The notes beneath the pieces are model-generated. The model was not told where the DNA came from. It searched no databases and worked only from the letters and a program-made list of their open reading frames with translations. Shown one piece after another: positions 55,524 through 64,000 of a DNA stretch of 64,000 bases (within the stretch, counting starts at the first letter, position 1; each line of letters starts with the position of its first letter). The stretch is taken from assembly GCA_003001975.1 (NCBI GenBank), contig PVUG01000013.1, positions 62,001 to 126,000 of the forward strand, read 5' to 3'. Both the position numbers and the translations under genes were made by a program. This DNA comes from Martelella mediterranea (lineage in GTDB: Bacteria > Pseudomonadota > Alphaproteobacteria > Rhizobiales > Rhizobiaceae).

Positions 55524-56777
55524 ATGCGCAAATATTCCGTTTTCGCCCTGGCGCGCGAGGCCATGCGGCATCATTCGGGCTGGGAAAAGCACTGGACTTC
55601 GCCCGAGCCGAAGTCCGAATATGATGTCATCATCATTGGCGGCGGCGGCCATGGCATGGGTGCGGCCTATTATCTCGCCAAGGAACACGGCATCACCAAT
55701 ATCGCGGTGATCGAGAAGGGCTGGATCGGCGGCGGCAATACCGGCCGCAACACCACCATCGTGCGTTCCAACTATCTCTACGACGAGAGCATGGACATCT
55801 ACGAGCACTCCCTCAAGCTCTGGGAAGGTCTGGCGCTCGATCTCAATTACAATGTGATGTATTCGCCGCGCGGCGTCCTGATGCTGTCGCATAATGAACA
55901 TGACCGCCAGTCCTTCAAGCGTCACGTTCATGCCAACCGGCTTTACGGCATCGACAATGAATGGCTGACGCCGGAAGCGGCGAAAGACTATTGTCCGCCG
56001 CTCGATATCGCGGCAACGGCGCGTTATCCCGTCAATGGCGCGGCACTCCAGCGCCGCGCCGGCACGGCCCGCCACGACGCGGTAATCTGGGGGTATGGAC
56101 GGGCGGCCTCCGACCGCGGCGTCCACATCATTCAAAACTGTGAGGTTACCGGCATTCGCCGCGGCCCCGATGGCGCTGTAACCGGCGTCGAAACCTCCAG
56201 GGGCTTCATCGGGGCGAAGAAGATCGGCGTTTCGGCCTCGGGCCATAATTCCGTGGTGATGTCGATGGCCGATGTCAATCTGCCGCTGGAAAGCCAGCCG
56301 CTGCAGGCGCTGGTTTCCGAGCCGCTGAAGCCGATTTTCCCCTGCGTCGTGATGTCGAATACGGTGCATGCCTATATATCGCAGTCCGACAAGGGCGAAC
56401 TGGTGATCGGGGCTGGCACCGACCAGTACAATTCCTATTCCCAGACCGGGGGCTTGCAGATCATTACCCACACGCTCGACGCCATCTGCGAGCTGTTCCC
56501 GATCTTCCGCCGGGTGAAGATGATGCGCCAATGGGGCGGGATCACCGACAACACGCCCGACCGCTCGCCGATCCAGAGCGTGACCCCGGTTCCCGGCCTC
56601 TTCGTCAATTGCGGCTGGGGCACGGGCGGCTTCAAGGCGACACCGGGCTCGGCCCATCTCTTCGCGCATCTGATCGCCAAAGGCGAGCCGCACAAGCTGG
56701 CAGCCGGCCTGACGCTCGACCGTTACCGCACCGGACGCCTGATCGACGAGGCGGCCGCTGCTGCCGTCGCGCACTGA
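55524..56777 (+). CDS. soxB: Sarcosine oxidase subunit beta SoxB
   Basis: Flavin subunit (417 aa) of the heterotetrameric sarcosine oxidase, which demethylates sarcosine to glycine, making 5,10-methylene-tetrahydrofolate and peroxide. FAD-binding VIIIGGGGHGMGAAYYLA (about 36-53), EKGWIGGGNTGRNTTIVRSNY near 66-86, and a C-terminal VNCGWGTGGFKATPGSA. Matches the family length. First gene of soxB-hydrolase-soxD-soxA-soxG. Confidence 0.95.
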   Translation: MRKYSVFALAREAMRHHSGWEKHWTSPEPKSEYDVIIIGGGGHGMGAAYYLAKEHGITNIAVIEKGWIGGGNTGRNTTIVRSNYLYDESMDIYEHSLKLWEGLALDLNYNVMYSPRGVLMLSHNEHDRQSFKRHVHANRLYGIDNEWLTPEAAKDYCPPLDIAATARYPVNGAALQRRAGTARHDAVIWGYGRAASDRGVHIIQNCEVTGIRRGPDGAVTGVETSRGFIGAKKIGVSASGHNSVVMSMADVNLPLESQPLQALVSEPLKPIFPCVVMSNTVHAYISQSDKGELVIGAGTDQYNSYSQTGGLQIITHTLDAICELFPIFRRVKMMRQWGGITDNTPDRSPIQSVTPVPGLFVNCGWGTGGFKATPGSAHLFAHLIAKGEPHKLAAGLTLDRYRTGRLIDEAAAAAVAH

Positions 56778-56787
56778 GGGGACGGCG

Positions 56788-57624
56788 ATGCTCTGGAACG
56801 TCAACCAGAAGACGGAGACCAGCGCAGGCACGGTTGCCTGGGGCTCGGCGGGCGAGGGGCCGCCGCTGGTGCTGGCCCATGGCTGGCCATGGTCGTCGTT
56901 TTCCTGGCACCGGATGATCCTGCCCCTGTCGCGGGCCTATACCGTCTACTGGTACGACATGCCGGGGTTCGGCCGCTCGGCGAAGGACCCGGAGCAGGCG
57001 ACCGGCCTGGATGTTCAGGGGCTGATCTTCAAGGAGATGCTGACCTATTGGGGGCTCGAATCCCCGAGTGTTTTCGCCCATGATTTCGGCGGGGCGGTCT
57101 CATTGCGCGCCCATCTTTTGCATGATGTCGCCTATAATGATCTGCTGTTGATGAATGTGGTGGCGGTCAGCCCCTGGGGATCGGAATTTTTCGATCATGT
57201 CAGCCGCCATATCGATGCGTTCACGCCGTTGCCGCCGCATATTCATGCGGCCATCGTTGCCGCCTATATTCGCGGCGCGCTGGTCAACGAGATCGATGAA
57301 CACGAGCTGCATGAACTGGTGTCGCCCTGGCTGACGCCGGAAGGGCAGGCCAGTTTCTACAAGCAGTTTGCCGCAGCCGACGAGCGTTTTACCGATGAAT
57401 TCGCCGACAGGCTGAACGCGATCGCCTGTCCCGTCAGCGTCATCTGGGGCGAAAAAGACCCGTGGATACCGATTGCGCGTGGCCATCAGCTTGCCGGCGC
57501 CATTGGCGTTCAGCTTCACCCGCTGGAAGGCGCCGGCCATATGCCGCAGCTGGAAACACCGCGCCCGCTGCTCGACCTCATCACCTCGTTATCCGATACC
57601 CTACCCGAACTGGAAGGGAACTAG
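56788..57624 (+). CDS. Alpha/beta hydrolase with Asp nucleophile, inside the sox operon
   Basis: 278 aa alpha/beta-fold enzyme. Oxyanion motif HGWP (31-34), nucleophile elbow AHDFGG with Asp99, likely acid Asp224 in WGEKDPW, and catalytic His251 in GAGHMPQ. An Asp nucleophile with HGxP points to the epoxide hydrolase/haloalkane or haloacetate dehalogenase branch, not to Ser esterases. It begins ten bases after soxB and ends three bases before soxD, so it is part of the sox transcript. The usual operon is soxB-soxD directly. Substrate unknown. GC and codon use look like the neighbours. Confidence 0.85.
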   Translation: MLWNVNQKTETSAGTVAWGSAGEGPPLVLAHGWPWSSFSWHRMILPLSRAYTVYWYDMPGFGRSAKDPEQATGLDVQGLIFKEMLTYWGLESPSVFAHDFGGAVSLRAHLLHDVAYNDLLLMNVVAVSPWGSEFFDHVSRHIDAFTPLPPHIHAAIVAAYIRGALVNEIDEHELHELVSPWLTPEGQASFYKQFAAADERFTDEFADRLNAIACPVSVIWGEKDPWIPIARGHQLAGAIGVQLHPLEGAGHMPQLETPRPLLDLITSLSDTLPELEGN

Positions 57625-57627
57625 AAA

Positions 57628-57930
57628 ATGCTGCTTATTCATTGTCCCTATTGCGGCGAAGCGCGAAGCGAACTGGAATTTTCGGCCGCCGGCGAAGCCC
57701 ATATCGACCGGCCGCAGAATATCGCTGAAATTTCCGATGAGGATTTTGCGGCCTATTTCTTCATGCGCACCAATCCCAAGGGTATCCATTACGAGCGCTG
57801 GCGCCATGCCCATGGCTGCGGCCGGTTCTTCAATGCCGTGCGCGATACCGTTTCCGACCGGTTCCTGAAAACCTACAAGGCCGGCGAACCGAAGCCCGAC
57901 CGTGCCGAATTCGAGGGAGAAGGCCGATGA
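57628..57930 (+). CDS. soxD: Sarcosine oxidase subunit delta SoxD
   Basis: Small zinc-binding subunit, 100 aa. CPYCGEARSELEF (6-18) and RHAHGCGRFFNAVRDTVS give the Cys2-His-Cys zinc set of the family. Its stop overlaps the soxA start as ATGA (57927-57930). Confidence 0.95.
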   Translation: MLLIHCPYCGEARSELEFSAAGEAHIDRPQNIAEISDEDFAAYFFMRTNPKGIHYERWRHAHGCGRFFNAVRDTVSDRFLKTYKAGEPKPDRAEFEGEGR

Positions 57931-60884
57931 GCGGCGCATTGCGTATCGAGGGCAAGGGGCGCCTCACGCCCGCCAAGACCATCCGCTTCACCTTCGACGG
58001 CAAGAGTTATTCCGCGCTGGAAGGCGATACACTGGCCTCCGCGCTGCTTGCCAATGGCATTCATCTGGTCGGCCGGTCCTACAAATATCACCGCCCGCGC
58101 GGGTTTCTGACGGCGGGCTCGGAAGAGCCGAATGCGCTGTTCGATATTTCCCGTGACAGTGCGCGGCGTCAGCCGAATGTGCGCGGCCCGGTGCAGGAAG
58201 TGTTCGACGGCATGACGGCGTCGTCGCAAAACCGCTGGCCGTCGCTCTCCTTCGATGCCGGCGCGATCAATGATTTCCTGTCGCCCTTCTTCATCGCCGG
58301 GTTTTACTACAAGACCTTCATGTGGCCGCGCATTGCCTGGCACAAGCTCTATGAGCCGCTGATCCGCAGGGCCGCAGGCCTTGGCGTTGCGCCCACGGAG
58401 GAAGATGCCGATACCTATGCCTGCCGCTACATCCATTGCGATGTGCTGGTGGTCGGCGCCGGGCTTGCCGGACTGACGGCCGCACTTTCTGCAGCGCGGG
58501 CCGGCAAGGATGTCATCCTCTGCGATGAAAAGCCGGAGCCGGGCGGGGCGCTTCAGTATGAAACCGGCACGACGGTGGATGGCAAACCTGGCTATGAATG
58601 GGCGCTGGCTGCCGTGGACGAGCTTCGCGGCATGGACAATGTCCGCTTTCTGCCGCGGACCACGGCATTCGGCTATTACAACCACAATTTCCTCGCGCTT
58701 TGCGAACGGCTGACCGATCATCTGCCGACGGGCAAGGCGAACGGCCCGCGCGAGCGGCTCTGGCAGGTGCGCACCGGCGAGGTGATCGTGGCCACCGGCG
58801 CCATCGAGCGACCGATGGTGTTTCCGCAAAACGACCGTCCCGGCATCATGCTGGCCTCTGCCGCACGCGCCTATCTGAACCATTACGGTGTTGCCGTCGG
58901 ACGTAAGGTCGGCGTCTGCTGCGCCCATGATTCGGCCTATGAGGCGGCAATCGATCTGAAGAACGCCGGTGTCGATGTGGTCGCCATTATCGACAGCCGC
59001 AGGCAGGCCGGTTCCGGGCTTGCCGAGGCGGCAAGGGCGCTCGGCATCAAGGTGCTCGCCAATCATGCGGTTGTCGGCACCAAGGGTCGCCTTCGGGTAT
59101 CCTCAATGAAGGTGAAGGACAAGGAAAGCGGCAAGACCCGCAGCTTCGATATCGACGCGCTGATCACCTCGGCAGGCTGGACCCCGTCGGTTCACCTGTT
59201 CTCCCAGTCGCGCGGCAAGCTGGTGTTTGACGCCGAAGAACAGCGTTTCGTGCCCGGCACCTATGCGCAGAACACTATCTGCGTCGGCGCCTGCAACGGC
59301 ACGGATGCCATTCACGCGGCAATCGGCGAGGCGGCAGCGGCCGGTGGCGGGACTGTCGATATCGCAGGCGAAAATGCCCATCAGTGGACCGGGGGCATGC
59401 TGGGCGAGGACGAGACCGCCGACAGCCATGCCCGCGCCTTCATCGACTATCAGCACGATGTCTGCGCCAAGGATATCCGTCAGGCCGTGCATGAGGGCAT
59501 GGCCTCGATCGAGCACATCAAGCGCTTCACCACCAATGGCATGGCCTCCGATCAGGGCAAGCTTTCCAACATGCACGGCCTGGCGATTGCCGCCGAAATG
59601 CTGGACAGGCCGATCCCGCAGGTGGGGCTGACCACGTTCCGCCAGCCGTTCACGCCGGTCACCTTCGGCACGCTGATCGGCCATTCGCGCGGGCCGCTGT
59701 TCGATCCGGCGCGCAAGACGCCGATTGGCGGCTGGGCGGAAGATGAGGGTGCAGCCTTCGAGGATGTCGGCAACTGGAAGCGGGCCTGGTATTTCCCGCG
59801 CGCGGGCGAGACCAAGCATGATGCCGTCAACCGCGAGTGCCGCACGGTGCGCGAGAGCGCCGGTGTCTTCGATGCCTCGACGCTTGGCAAGATCGAGGTC
59901 GTCGGCCCGGATGCCGAAGCCTTCATGAACCTGATGTATTCCAACGCATGGTCAACGCTGAAACCCGGCAAATGCCGCTACGGCCTGATGCTGCGCGAGG
60001 ACGGCTATATCTATGACGACGGCGTGGTCGGCCGGCTGGCCCATGATCGCTTCCATGTGACGACGACGACGGGCGGCGCGCCGCGCGTGCTCAACCTGAT
60101 GGAAGACTACCTCCAGACAGAATTTCCGCATCTGAAGGTGTGGCTGACATCGGCAACCGAACAATGGGCGGTGATTGCCGTTCAGGGGCCGAAGGCGCGC
60201 GAGATCATCGAACCCTTTGTCGAGGGCGTGGATATTTCGGCGGAAGCGTTCCCGCATATGAGCCTTGCCGAATGCACCGTCTGCGGTGTTCCCGCACGGC
60301 TTTTCCGGGTGTCGTTTACCGGCGAACTGGGCTTTGAAATCAACGTGCCGGCCGATTACGGGCTTTCCGTGTGGAAGGCGATTTTCGAGCGTGCCGAGAG
60401 CTTCGGGGCCTGTGCCTATGGCACCGAGACCATGCATGTGCTGCGTGCCGAAAAGGGCTATATCGTCGTCGGGCAGGATACCGACGGCACGGTAACCCCG
60501 TTCGACGCCGGCATGGGCTGGGCGGTCTCGAAGAAAAAGACCGATTTCGTCGGCATTCGCGGGCTGAAGCGTCCCGATCTTGTGGCCGAAGACCGCAAGG
60601 AGCTTGTCGGTCTGATGGTCAAGAACAATTCCCGTATGGTGCTGGAAGAAGGCGCCCAGATCGTTGCCGACCCCAATGCGGAAAAGCCGGTGCCGATGCT
60701 CGGCCATGTAACGTCCGCCTACTGGTCGGAAGCGCTGCAGAGCGGCATTGCCATGGCGGTGGTCAAGAATGGCCACAAGCTGAAGGGCGAAACGCTATAC
60801 GTGCCGATGCCCGACCGCACGATTGCCGTCGAGGTGGTCGACACGGTTTTCTATGACAAGGAAGGAGCCCGCATCCATGGCTGA
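57927..60884 (+). CDS. soxA: Sarcosine oxidase subunit alpha SoxA
   Basis: 985 aa subunit with NAD+ and folate sites. N-terminal ferredoxin-like segment (FTFDGKSYSALEGDTLASALL near 20-40; YKYHRPRGFLTAGSEEPNA), a dinucleotide-binding domain (VLVVGAGLAGLTAALSAARAG near 173-193; GVCCAHDSAYEAAID later), and a C-terminal GcvT-type tetrahydrofolate domain from about 610 (VRESAGVFDASTLGKIEV; ALLRAEKGY-like residues). Full length. Overlaps soxG by eight bases. Confidence 0.96.
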   Translation: MSGALRIEGKGRLTPAKTIRFTFDGKSYSALEGDTLASALLANGIHLVGRSYKYHRPRGFLTAGSEEPNALFDISRDSARRQPNVRGPVQEVFDGMTASSQNRWPSLSFDAGAINDFLSPFFIAGFYYKTFMWPRIAWHKLYEPLIRRAAGLGVAPTEEDADTYACRYIHCDVLVVGAGLAGLTAALSAARAGKDVILCDEKPEPGGALQYETGTTVDGKPGYEWALAAVDELRGMDNVRFLPRTTAFGYYNHNFLALCERLTDHLPTGKANGPRERLWQVRTGEVIVATGAIERPMVFPQNDRPGIMLASAARAYLNHYGVAVGRKVGVCCAHDSAYEAAIDLKNAGVDVVAIIDSRRQAGSGLAEAARALGIKVLANHAVVGTKGRLRVSSMKVKDKESGKTRSFDIDALITSAGWTPSVHLFSQSRGKLVFDAEEQRFVPGTYAQNTICVGACNGTDAIHAAIGEAAAAGGGTVDIAGENAHQWTGGMLGEDETADSHARAFIDYQHDVCAKDIRQAVHEGMASIEHIKRFTTNGMASDQGKLSNMHGLAIAAEMLDRPIPQVGLTTFRQPFTPVTFGTLIGHSRGPLFDPARKTPIGGWAEDEGAAFEDVGNWKRAWYFPRAGETKHDAVNRECRTVRESAGVFDASTLGKIEVVGPDAEAFMNLMYSNAWSTLKPGKCRYGLMLREDGYIYDDGVVGRLAHDRFHVTTTTGGAPRVLNLMEDYLQTEFPHLKVWLTSATEQWAVIAVQGPKAREIIEPFVEGVDISAEAFPHMSLAECTVCGVPARLFRVSFTGELGFEINVPADYGLSVWKAIFERAESFGACAYGTETMHVLRAEKGYIVVGQDTDGTVTPFDAGMGWAVSKKKTDFVGIRGLKRPDLVAEDRKELVGLMVKNNSRMVLEEGAQIVADPNAEKPVPMLGHVTSAYWSEALQSGIAMAVVKNGHKLKGETLYVPMPDRTIAVEVVDTVFYDKEGARIHG

Positions 60885-61431
60885 GGAATTCGTTGCCGAA
60901 CGCACCCTGCCGCTTGACGGCGTTTATGGCGGTTCGGGGCTGGCCCGGCTGACGGTTGCGGCTCCTGCGAGCCGGCTTTCGCTGCGCGCCGGCGAAGACG
61001 CGCTGCAGGCGCTTGGCGCTGCGCTGGAACTCGATCTGCCGGTTGTCCCGCTGACGGCGACCGGCGATAACGGGCGTTACGCCTTCTGGCTCGGGCCGGA
61101 TGAATGGCTGGTTATCGACGAAAACGGCGGGAACCTGATGCAACGTCTTCACGGCGTCGAAGTGCTGCATTCCGCCGTTGACGTCTCCCATCGCAACATC
61201 GCCGTCATGGTCGACGGACCGGGAGCGGCCGAGGTTTTGAACGCGGCCTGCCCGATGGACCTGAGACTGGAGAAATTTCCGGTCGGCAAGGTTGCGCGCA
61301 CCGTTCTGGGCAAGGCGGAAATCGTGCTGTTCAGGCAAGCGGAAACGGCGTTCAGGCTCGAATGCTGGCGTTCGTTTGCGCCGTATGTGTTCGGCCTTCT
61401 TGATCAGGGGGTAAGGGACGCCGCTTACTGA
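60877..61431 (+). CDS. soxG: Sarcosine oxidase subunit gamma SoxG
   Basis: 184 aa subunit of the complex, part of the tetrahydrofolate-handling face. LTVAAPASRLSLRAG near 25-39, FWLGPDEWLVID near 69-80, SAVDVSHRNIAVMVDGPGAAEVL near 100-122. ATG at 60877, within the end of soxA, preceded by AAGGAG. Last gene of the operon; its end overlaps the convergent DUF2332 gene by seven bases. Confidence 0.93.
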   Translation: MAEEFVAERTLPLDGVYGGSGLARLTVAAPASRLSLRAGEDALQALGAALELDLPVVPLTATGDNGRYAFWLGPDEWLVIDENGGNLMQRLHGVEVLHSAVDVSHRNIAVMVDGPGAAEVLNAACPMDLRLEKFPVGKVARTVLGKAEIVLFRQAETAFRLECWRSFAPYVFGLLDQGVRDAAY

Positions 61432-62489
61432 ACGGACGGCAGCCCGCGCCAATCGACCCAGCGGCCGTGAAAATCGGCCCGGCCGACACTGTGGGTTTCA
61501 CCCGTCGGCCAGATGGTGAGTGAAAGCCCGGCACCCGGTCCCTCGTCATCGGCTTCCATCGCAAGATGGCAAAGCGGGGCCTGCCGGTCGGCGCGTGCGC
61601 CGGCTTCGGCAATCAGCTGCAATCCCTGCTTCTGCGCGTCGTCGGGCAGATATTGCCAGGCAATCGTGTGATAGATGACGTGCACCTTGCCGTCATGCCG
61701 GGTTGCAAGCCGGTGCGCCAGCCAGTCGACGGCATCCGCCCGGTCAATATGCAGCCTGTTTTGCCGGGCAAGGGCGAGCGCTTTTTCTGTGCGCTCCAGC
61801 CGGTCGGCCTGATCCGGCCAGACATAGGACAGCAGGCGCTCGCAATCATCGGCACTGTCCGCTTCCAGCGGGTTGAGATCGCAGCCCGCCCTTTCGCTGA
61901 CGGCGATTTCGGCCTGCGGCGGCAAGGGACCTGTCCAGTCGGGCGCGATGACGAAGGGGGCGTCGCCGTTGTGTGGCTGATAGAGAGCGTTGTCGAAGCG
62001 GTATCCGTAGCAGTCCCACATCAGGTTCAACCCGGCGGAAGCCCCGATTTCGGATAGCACGAGCGGCATGCCGCCGAACCGTTCGGCAATCAGCGCAAAG
62101 GCGGGAAACAGGGCTGCCGACCGGCGCACTTCATTGGTCTGCGGCGCCGATTGCATGCGGGTGGCGATGAAGTCCGCCTTTTCCGCCATGGCCTGTTCAG
62201 CGCCTTGCCACAGCGCATCGTCGGAAACCCCGTGGGGTGGATAGCAGTCGACAAGCGGGCGATAGCCCTGTCGTTTCAAGGCGTGCAGCGCACCGCAAAA
62301 TCTGAGTGCCAGCGCATCGGCGACAGCGCGTTCGGGTGGCCAGCCGGACACGAGGGCGGCAATTTCGCCCGTCCCTTCAAGGCGGTCGGCTGCCAGGCGG
62401 CAAAGGCGGGCGTTGAAGGGCGAACCGAGCGTTTCACAGGCACCGGCCTGCCGCTCGAATGCCGTTCTGATCGCCGCATCCGCCACCAT
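61425..62489 (-). CDS. DUF2332 family protein
   Basis: 354 aa cytoplasmic-looking protein of the DUF2332 family. VDCYPPHGVSDDALW near 79-93, LVLSEIGASAGLNLMWD near 142-158, SERAGCDLNPLEADSADD near 197-214, and VHVIYHTIAWQYLP near 271-284. The EIGASAGLN stretch looks like a SAM-binding first motif, and a methyltransferase-like fold is possible, but no activity is known to me. Convergent overlap with soxG. Two bases between this start and the following MaoC stop suggest the MaoC gene precedes it in an operon. Confidence 0.78.
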   Translation of the reverse strand: MVADAAIRTAFERQAGACETLGSPFNARLCRLAADRLEGTGEIAALVSGWPPERAVADALALRFCGALHALKRQGYRPLVDCYPPHGVSDDALWQGAEQAMAEKADFIATRMQSAPQTNEVRRSAALFPAFALIAERFGGMPLVLSEIGASAGLNLMWDCYGYRFDNALYQPHNGDAPFVIAPDWTGPLPPQAEIAVSERAGCDLNPLEADSADDCERLLSYVWPDQADRLERTEKALALARQNRLHIDRADAVDWLAHRLATRHDGKVHVIYHTIAWQYLPDDAQKQGLQLIAEAGARADRQAPLCHLAMEADDEGPGAGLSLTIWPTGETHSVGRADFHGRWVDWRGLPSVQ

Positions 62490-62492
62490 GAC

Positions 62493-62981
62493 TTACGCCA
62501 TTTCCGGCCGATCGGCGGCATCGAACTGAATGAGGGTAATCCATTCCGCCGTCAGTGCCGGCTTGCGCTCGTCCTCGATTTCGATGCTGACGGCGTAGTT
62601 GATCGCCAGAAGTTCAGCGCCGCGGAAACGGGCTTCCTTCAGAGTGAAATGGCCACGGACACGCTTGCCGCATTTCACCGGCGCCATGAAGCGCACCTTG
62701 TCGAAACCGAAATTGATCCCCATGGTCTGCTCGCGCACTCTCGGTGCACAGTCGAAGTTCATGGCCGACAGCAATGACAGCGTCAGGAAACCATGCGCGA
62801 TCGTGCCGCCGAAAGGGGTTTCTTCGCGCGCGCGTTCGGGATCGGTATGGATGAACTGGTGGTCGAGCGTGGCGTCGGCAAATGTATCGATCATCGACTG
62901 ATCGACCGTGAACCAGCGTGATACACCGACTTCATGGCCGATATAATCCTTCACTTCAGCAAGCGAAATGTCTTTGACCAT
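62493..62981 (-). CDS. MaoC-like hotdog dehydratase, NodN-like
   Basis: 162 aa single hotdog domain. The hydratase motif is FADATLDHQFIHTDPERA (about 34-51, with catalytic Asp and His), then FGGTIAHGFLTLSLL near 57-71. It corresponds to (R)-specific enoyl-CoA hydratase-like proteins, among which NodN of rhizobia falls. Without other nod genes it is probably a housekeeping fatty-acid or polyhydroxyalkanoate enzyme. Start follows GAAAGAAGACC. Reads into the DUF2332 gene after three bases. Confidence 0.85.
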   Translation of the reverse strand: MVKDISLAEVKDYIGHEVGVSRWFTVDQSMIDTFADATLDHQFIHTDPERAREETPFGGTIAHGFLTLSLLSAMNFDCAPRVREQTMGINFGFDKVRFMAPVKCGKRVRGHFTLKEARFRGAELLAINYAVSIEIEDERKPALTAEWITLIQFDAADRPEMA

Positions 62982-63029
62982 GGTCTTCTTTCAGGTGCGC
63001 GCGTGTTTCGGTTGTTGTCGGTCGGGCGA

Positions 63030-64000
63030 TTATCCGCCGGTGGAGAGTTTCTCCGCATAAAACGATACTGACCGCGGCGCAAGCGCGATCTCGACCGTCC
63101 CACGGCTTTCGCCGGTCAGGCTGTGCCAGCCGTGATCGTCACGTTCAGGCAGCCGGAATACGGTTTCGGACTGGCCGCGGTTCATCAAGACGGCAAGCCG
63201 GGTCGGGTCGCCGCTTTCCCGCTCAACGGTGGAAAAAACGATGCTCAGGCAGTCACAGCCGGGCGCTTCCCAGTCCTCGACAGTCATTACGCTGCCGTCG
63301 GGCCGCAGCCAGGAAACGTCGTTTTCGGTAAAGAAGGTGGTTTCGGAAAACACCGAAAACTGCCGGCGTAGCGCCGACAGCTCGCCTGTATAGGCGATCA
63401 GCGCCTCATCCATGGCATCCCAATCGATCCAGGTCGTCTCGTTATCCTGGCAATAGGCATTGTTGTTGCCGTACTGGGTGATGCCGCCTTCATCGCCGGC
63501 TTTCAGCATGATGGCACCGCGGCTGGCAAACAGCGTGGCGAGAAGCGCCCTGATATCCTGCCGCCGCCGCTCAAGCACAACCCGGTTGTCGGTCTCGCCC
63601 TCAACCCCGTTGTTCCAGGAATAGTTTTCGTCGTGACCGTCCCGGTTGTTTTCGCCGTTGGGGCCGTTGTGCTTGTGCACATAGGCGGTCACGTCATGAA
63701 GCGGAAAGCCGTCATGGGCGGCGATGAAATTGACCGAACGGGTTACATGCTGCTCGCCCACGGAAAAGATGTGCGAGGAACCAGAGAGGGCATCGGCCAG
63801 CCGGCCGGTCATGTAATCGTCGCCGCGCCAGAACCGGCGCAGGTCGTCGCGCGCGCGGTCGTTCCATTCCAGAAAGGGGGGCGGGAATTGGCCGAGCTGA
63901 TAGCCGCCGGGGCCGATGTCCCATGGTTCGGCGATCATCGTGCGATCCTTCAGCACCGGGTCGGTCAGGATCGCTTTCAGCGTTTCGGCATGGGTGTCAA
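63030..64000 (-). CDS. glgX: Glycogen debranching enzyme GlgX, C-terminal part (5' end outside window)
   Basis: Hydrolyses alpha-1,6 branches of glycogen. The frame is open to the window edge, giving about 322 aa of the C-terminal third. Seen: DRTMIAEPWDIGPGGYQLG with the catalytic Glu, FIAAHDGFPLHDVTAY with the HD transition-state pair, NGENNRDGHDENYSWNNGVEG, and GDEGGITQYGNNNAYCQDN, all typical of GH13 isoamylase/GlgX. The chain ends in a beta-sandwich C domain. The upstream part and any glg neighbours lie beyond the window. Confidence 0.93.
   Translation of the reverse strand, partial: DTHAETLKAILTDPVLKDRTMIAEPWDIGPGGYQLGQFPPPFLEWNDRARDDLRRFWRGDDYMTGRLADALSGSSHIFSVGEQHVTRSVNFIAAHDGFPLHDVTAYVHKHNGPNGENNRDGHDENYSWNNGVEGETDNRVVLERRRQDIRALLATLFASRGAIMLKAGDEGGITQYGNNNAYCQDNETTWIDWDAMDEALIAYTGELSALRRQFSVFSETTFFTENDVSWLRPDGSVMTVEDWEAPGCDCLSIVFSTVERESGDPTRLAVLMNRGQSETVFRLPERDDHGWHSLTGESRGTVEIALAPRSVSFYAEKLSTGG

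Noticed and set aside
55347-56831. 494-codon frame antisense to soxB, and a similar one at 57873-59066 over soxA
   Set aside because: The sox genes are clear by motifs; the antisense products are Arg/His-rich with no family.
62493-62981. Interpreting the NodN-like MaoC gene as part of a nodulation locus
   Set aside because: No other nod, nif or symbiosis genes are near; MaoC proteins are common in metabolism.

Overview
This 64 kb window looks like ordinary chromosome of an alphaproteobacterium in the Hyphomicrobiales, most likely Rhizobiaceae or a close relative. The evidence is a GguA/GguB sugar importer, short HisG paired with HisZ, the alphaproteobacterial type of GshA and HisS, hmuPSTUV divergent from tonB with a RirA-type iron box, a DUF1127 protein, an LpxQ-like outer-membrane barrel, a NodN-like MaoC protein and a rhizobial intergenic mosaic repeat. 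Coding density is high and GC is about 60 percent. I found no rRNA, tRNA, CRISPR array, insertion sequence or prophage. Both ends cut genes: gguA on the left and glgX on the right.

Layout. 1-5.6 kb: sugar importer end (gguA, gguB), a LacI regulator, an orphan MalK/UgpC-type ATPase and a DUF4186 protein. 5.6-11.2 kb: glycolate oxidase operon glcD-glcE-(small membrane protein)-glcF with a divergent LysR gene, then a DUF1328 peptide. 11.4-16.4 kb: Nudix hydrolase, rsmE, gshA, a VOC protein, a DUF1127 gene and a LysR gene. 16.5-20.1 kb: two successive divergent SDR/AraC pairs. 20.2-22.8 kb: katA and oxyR, divergent. 22.9-28.4 kb: a bactofilin-like membrane protein, the LpxQ-like barrel, tag, yeiH with its LysR regulator, and a Tag homologue lacking the zinc ligands.

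28.5-33.7 kb: hisS, mosaic repeat, VOC protein, hisZ, hisG, glutathione transferase. 33.9-36.1 kb: groES-groEL under a perfect CIRCE element. 36.2-45.5 kb: chrA, a HAD phosphatase, ribF, a split YeeE/YedE pair, ileS, a lipoprotein, a GNAT enzyme and tadA. 45.6-47.6 kb: an rRNA pseudouridine synthase overlapping rsmD. 47.6-53.9 kb: heme uptake hmuPSTUV diverging from a secreted protein and tonB across one shared iron box. 53.9-55.2 kb: TPR lipoprotein and rpsU. 55.5-61.4 kb: sarcosine oxidase soxBDAG with an alpha/beta hydrolase inserted between soxB and soxD. 61.4-64 kb: a DUF2332 protein, a MaoC/NodN-like protein and the glgX end.

Most of this is recognisable metabolism. The observations most worth checking are the Asp-nucleophile hydrolase built into the sarcosine oxidase operon, the lower-GC tract inside hisS, the membrane protein translationally coupled inside the glycolate oxidase operon, the tandem SDR/AraC units and the single IRO box serving both heme uptake and TonB. 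I did not find a clearly new multi-gene system.
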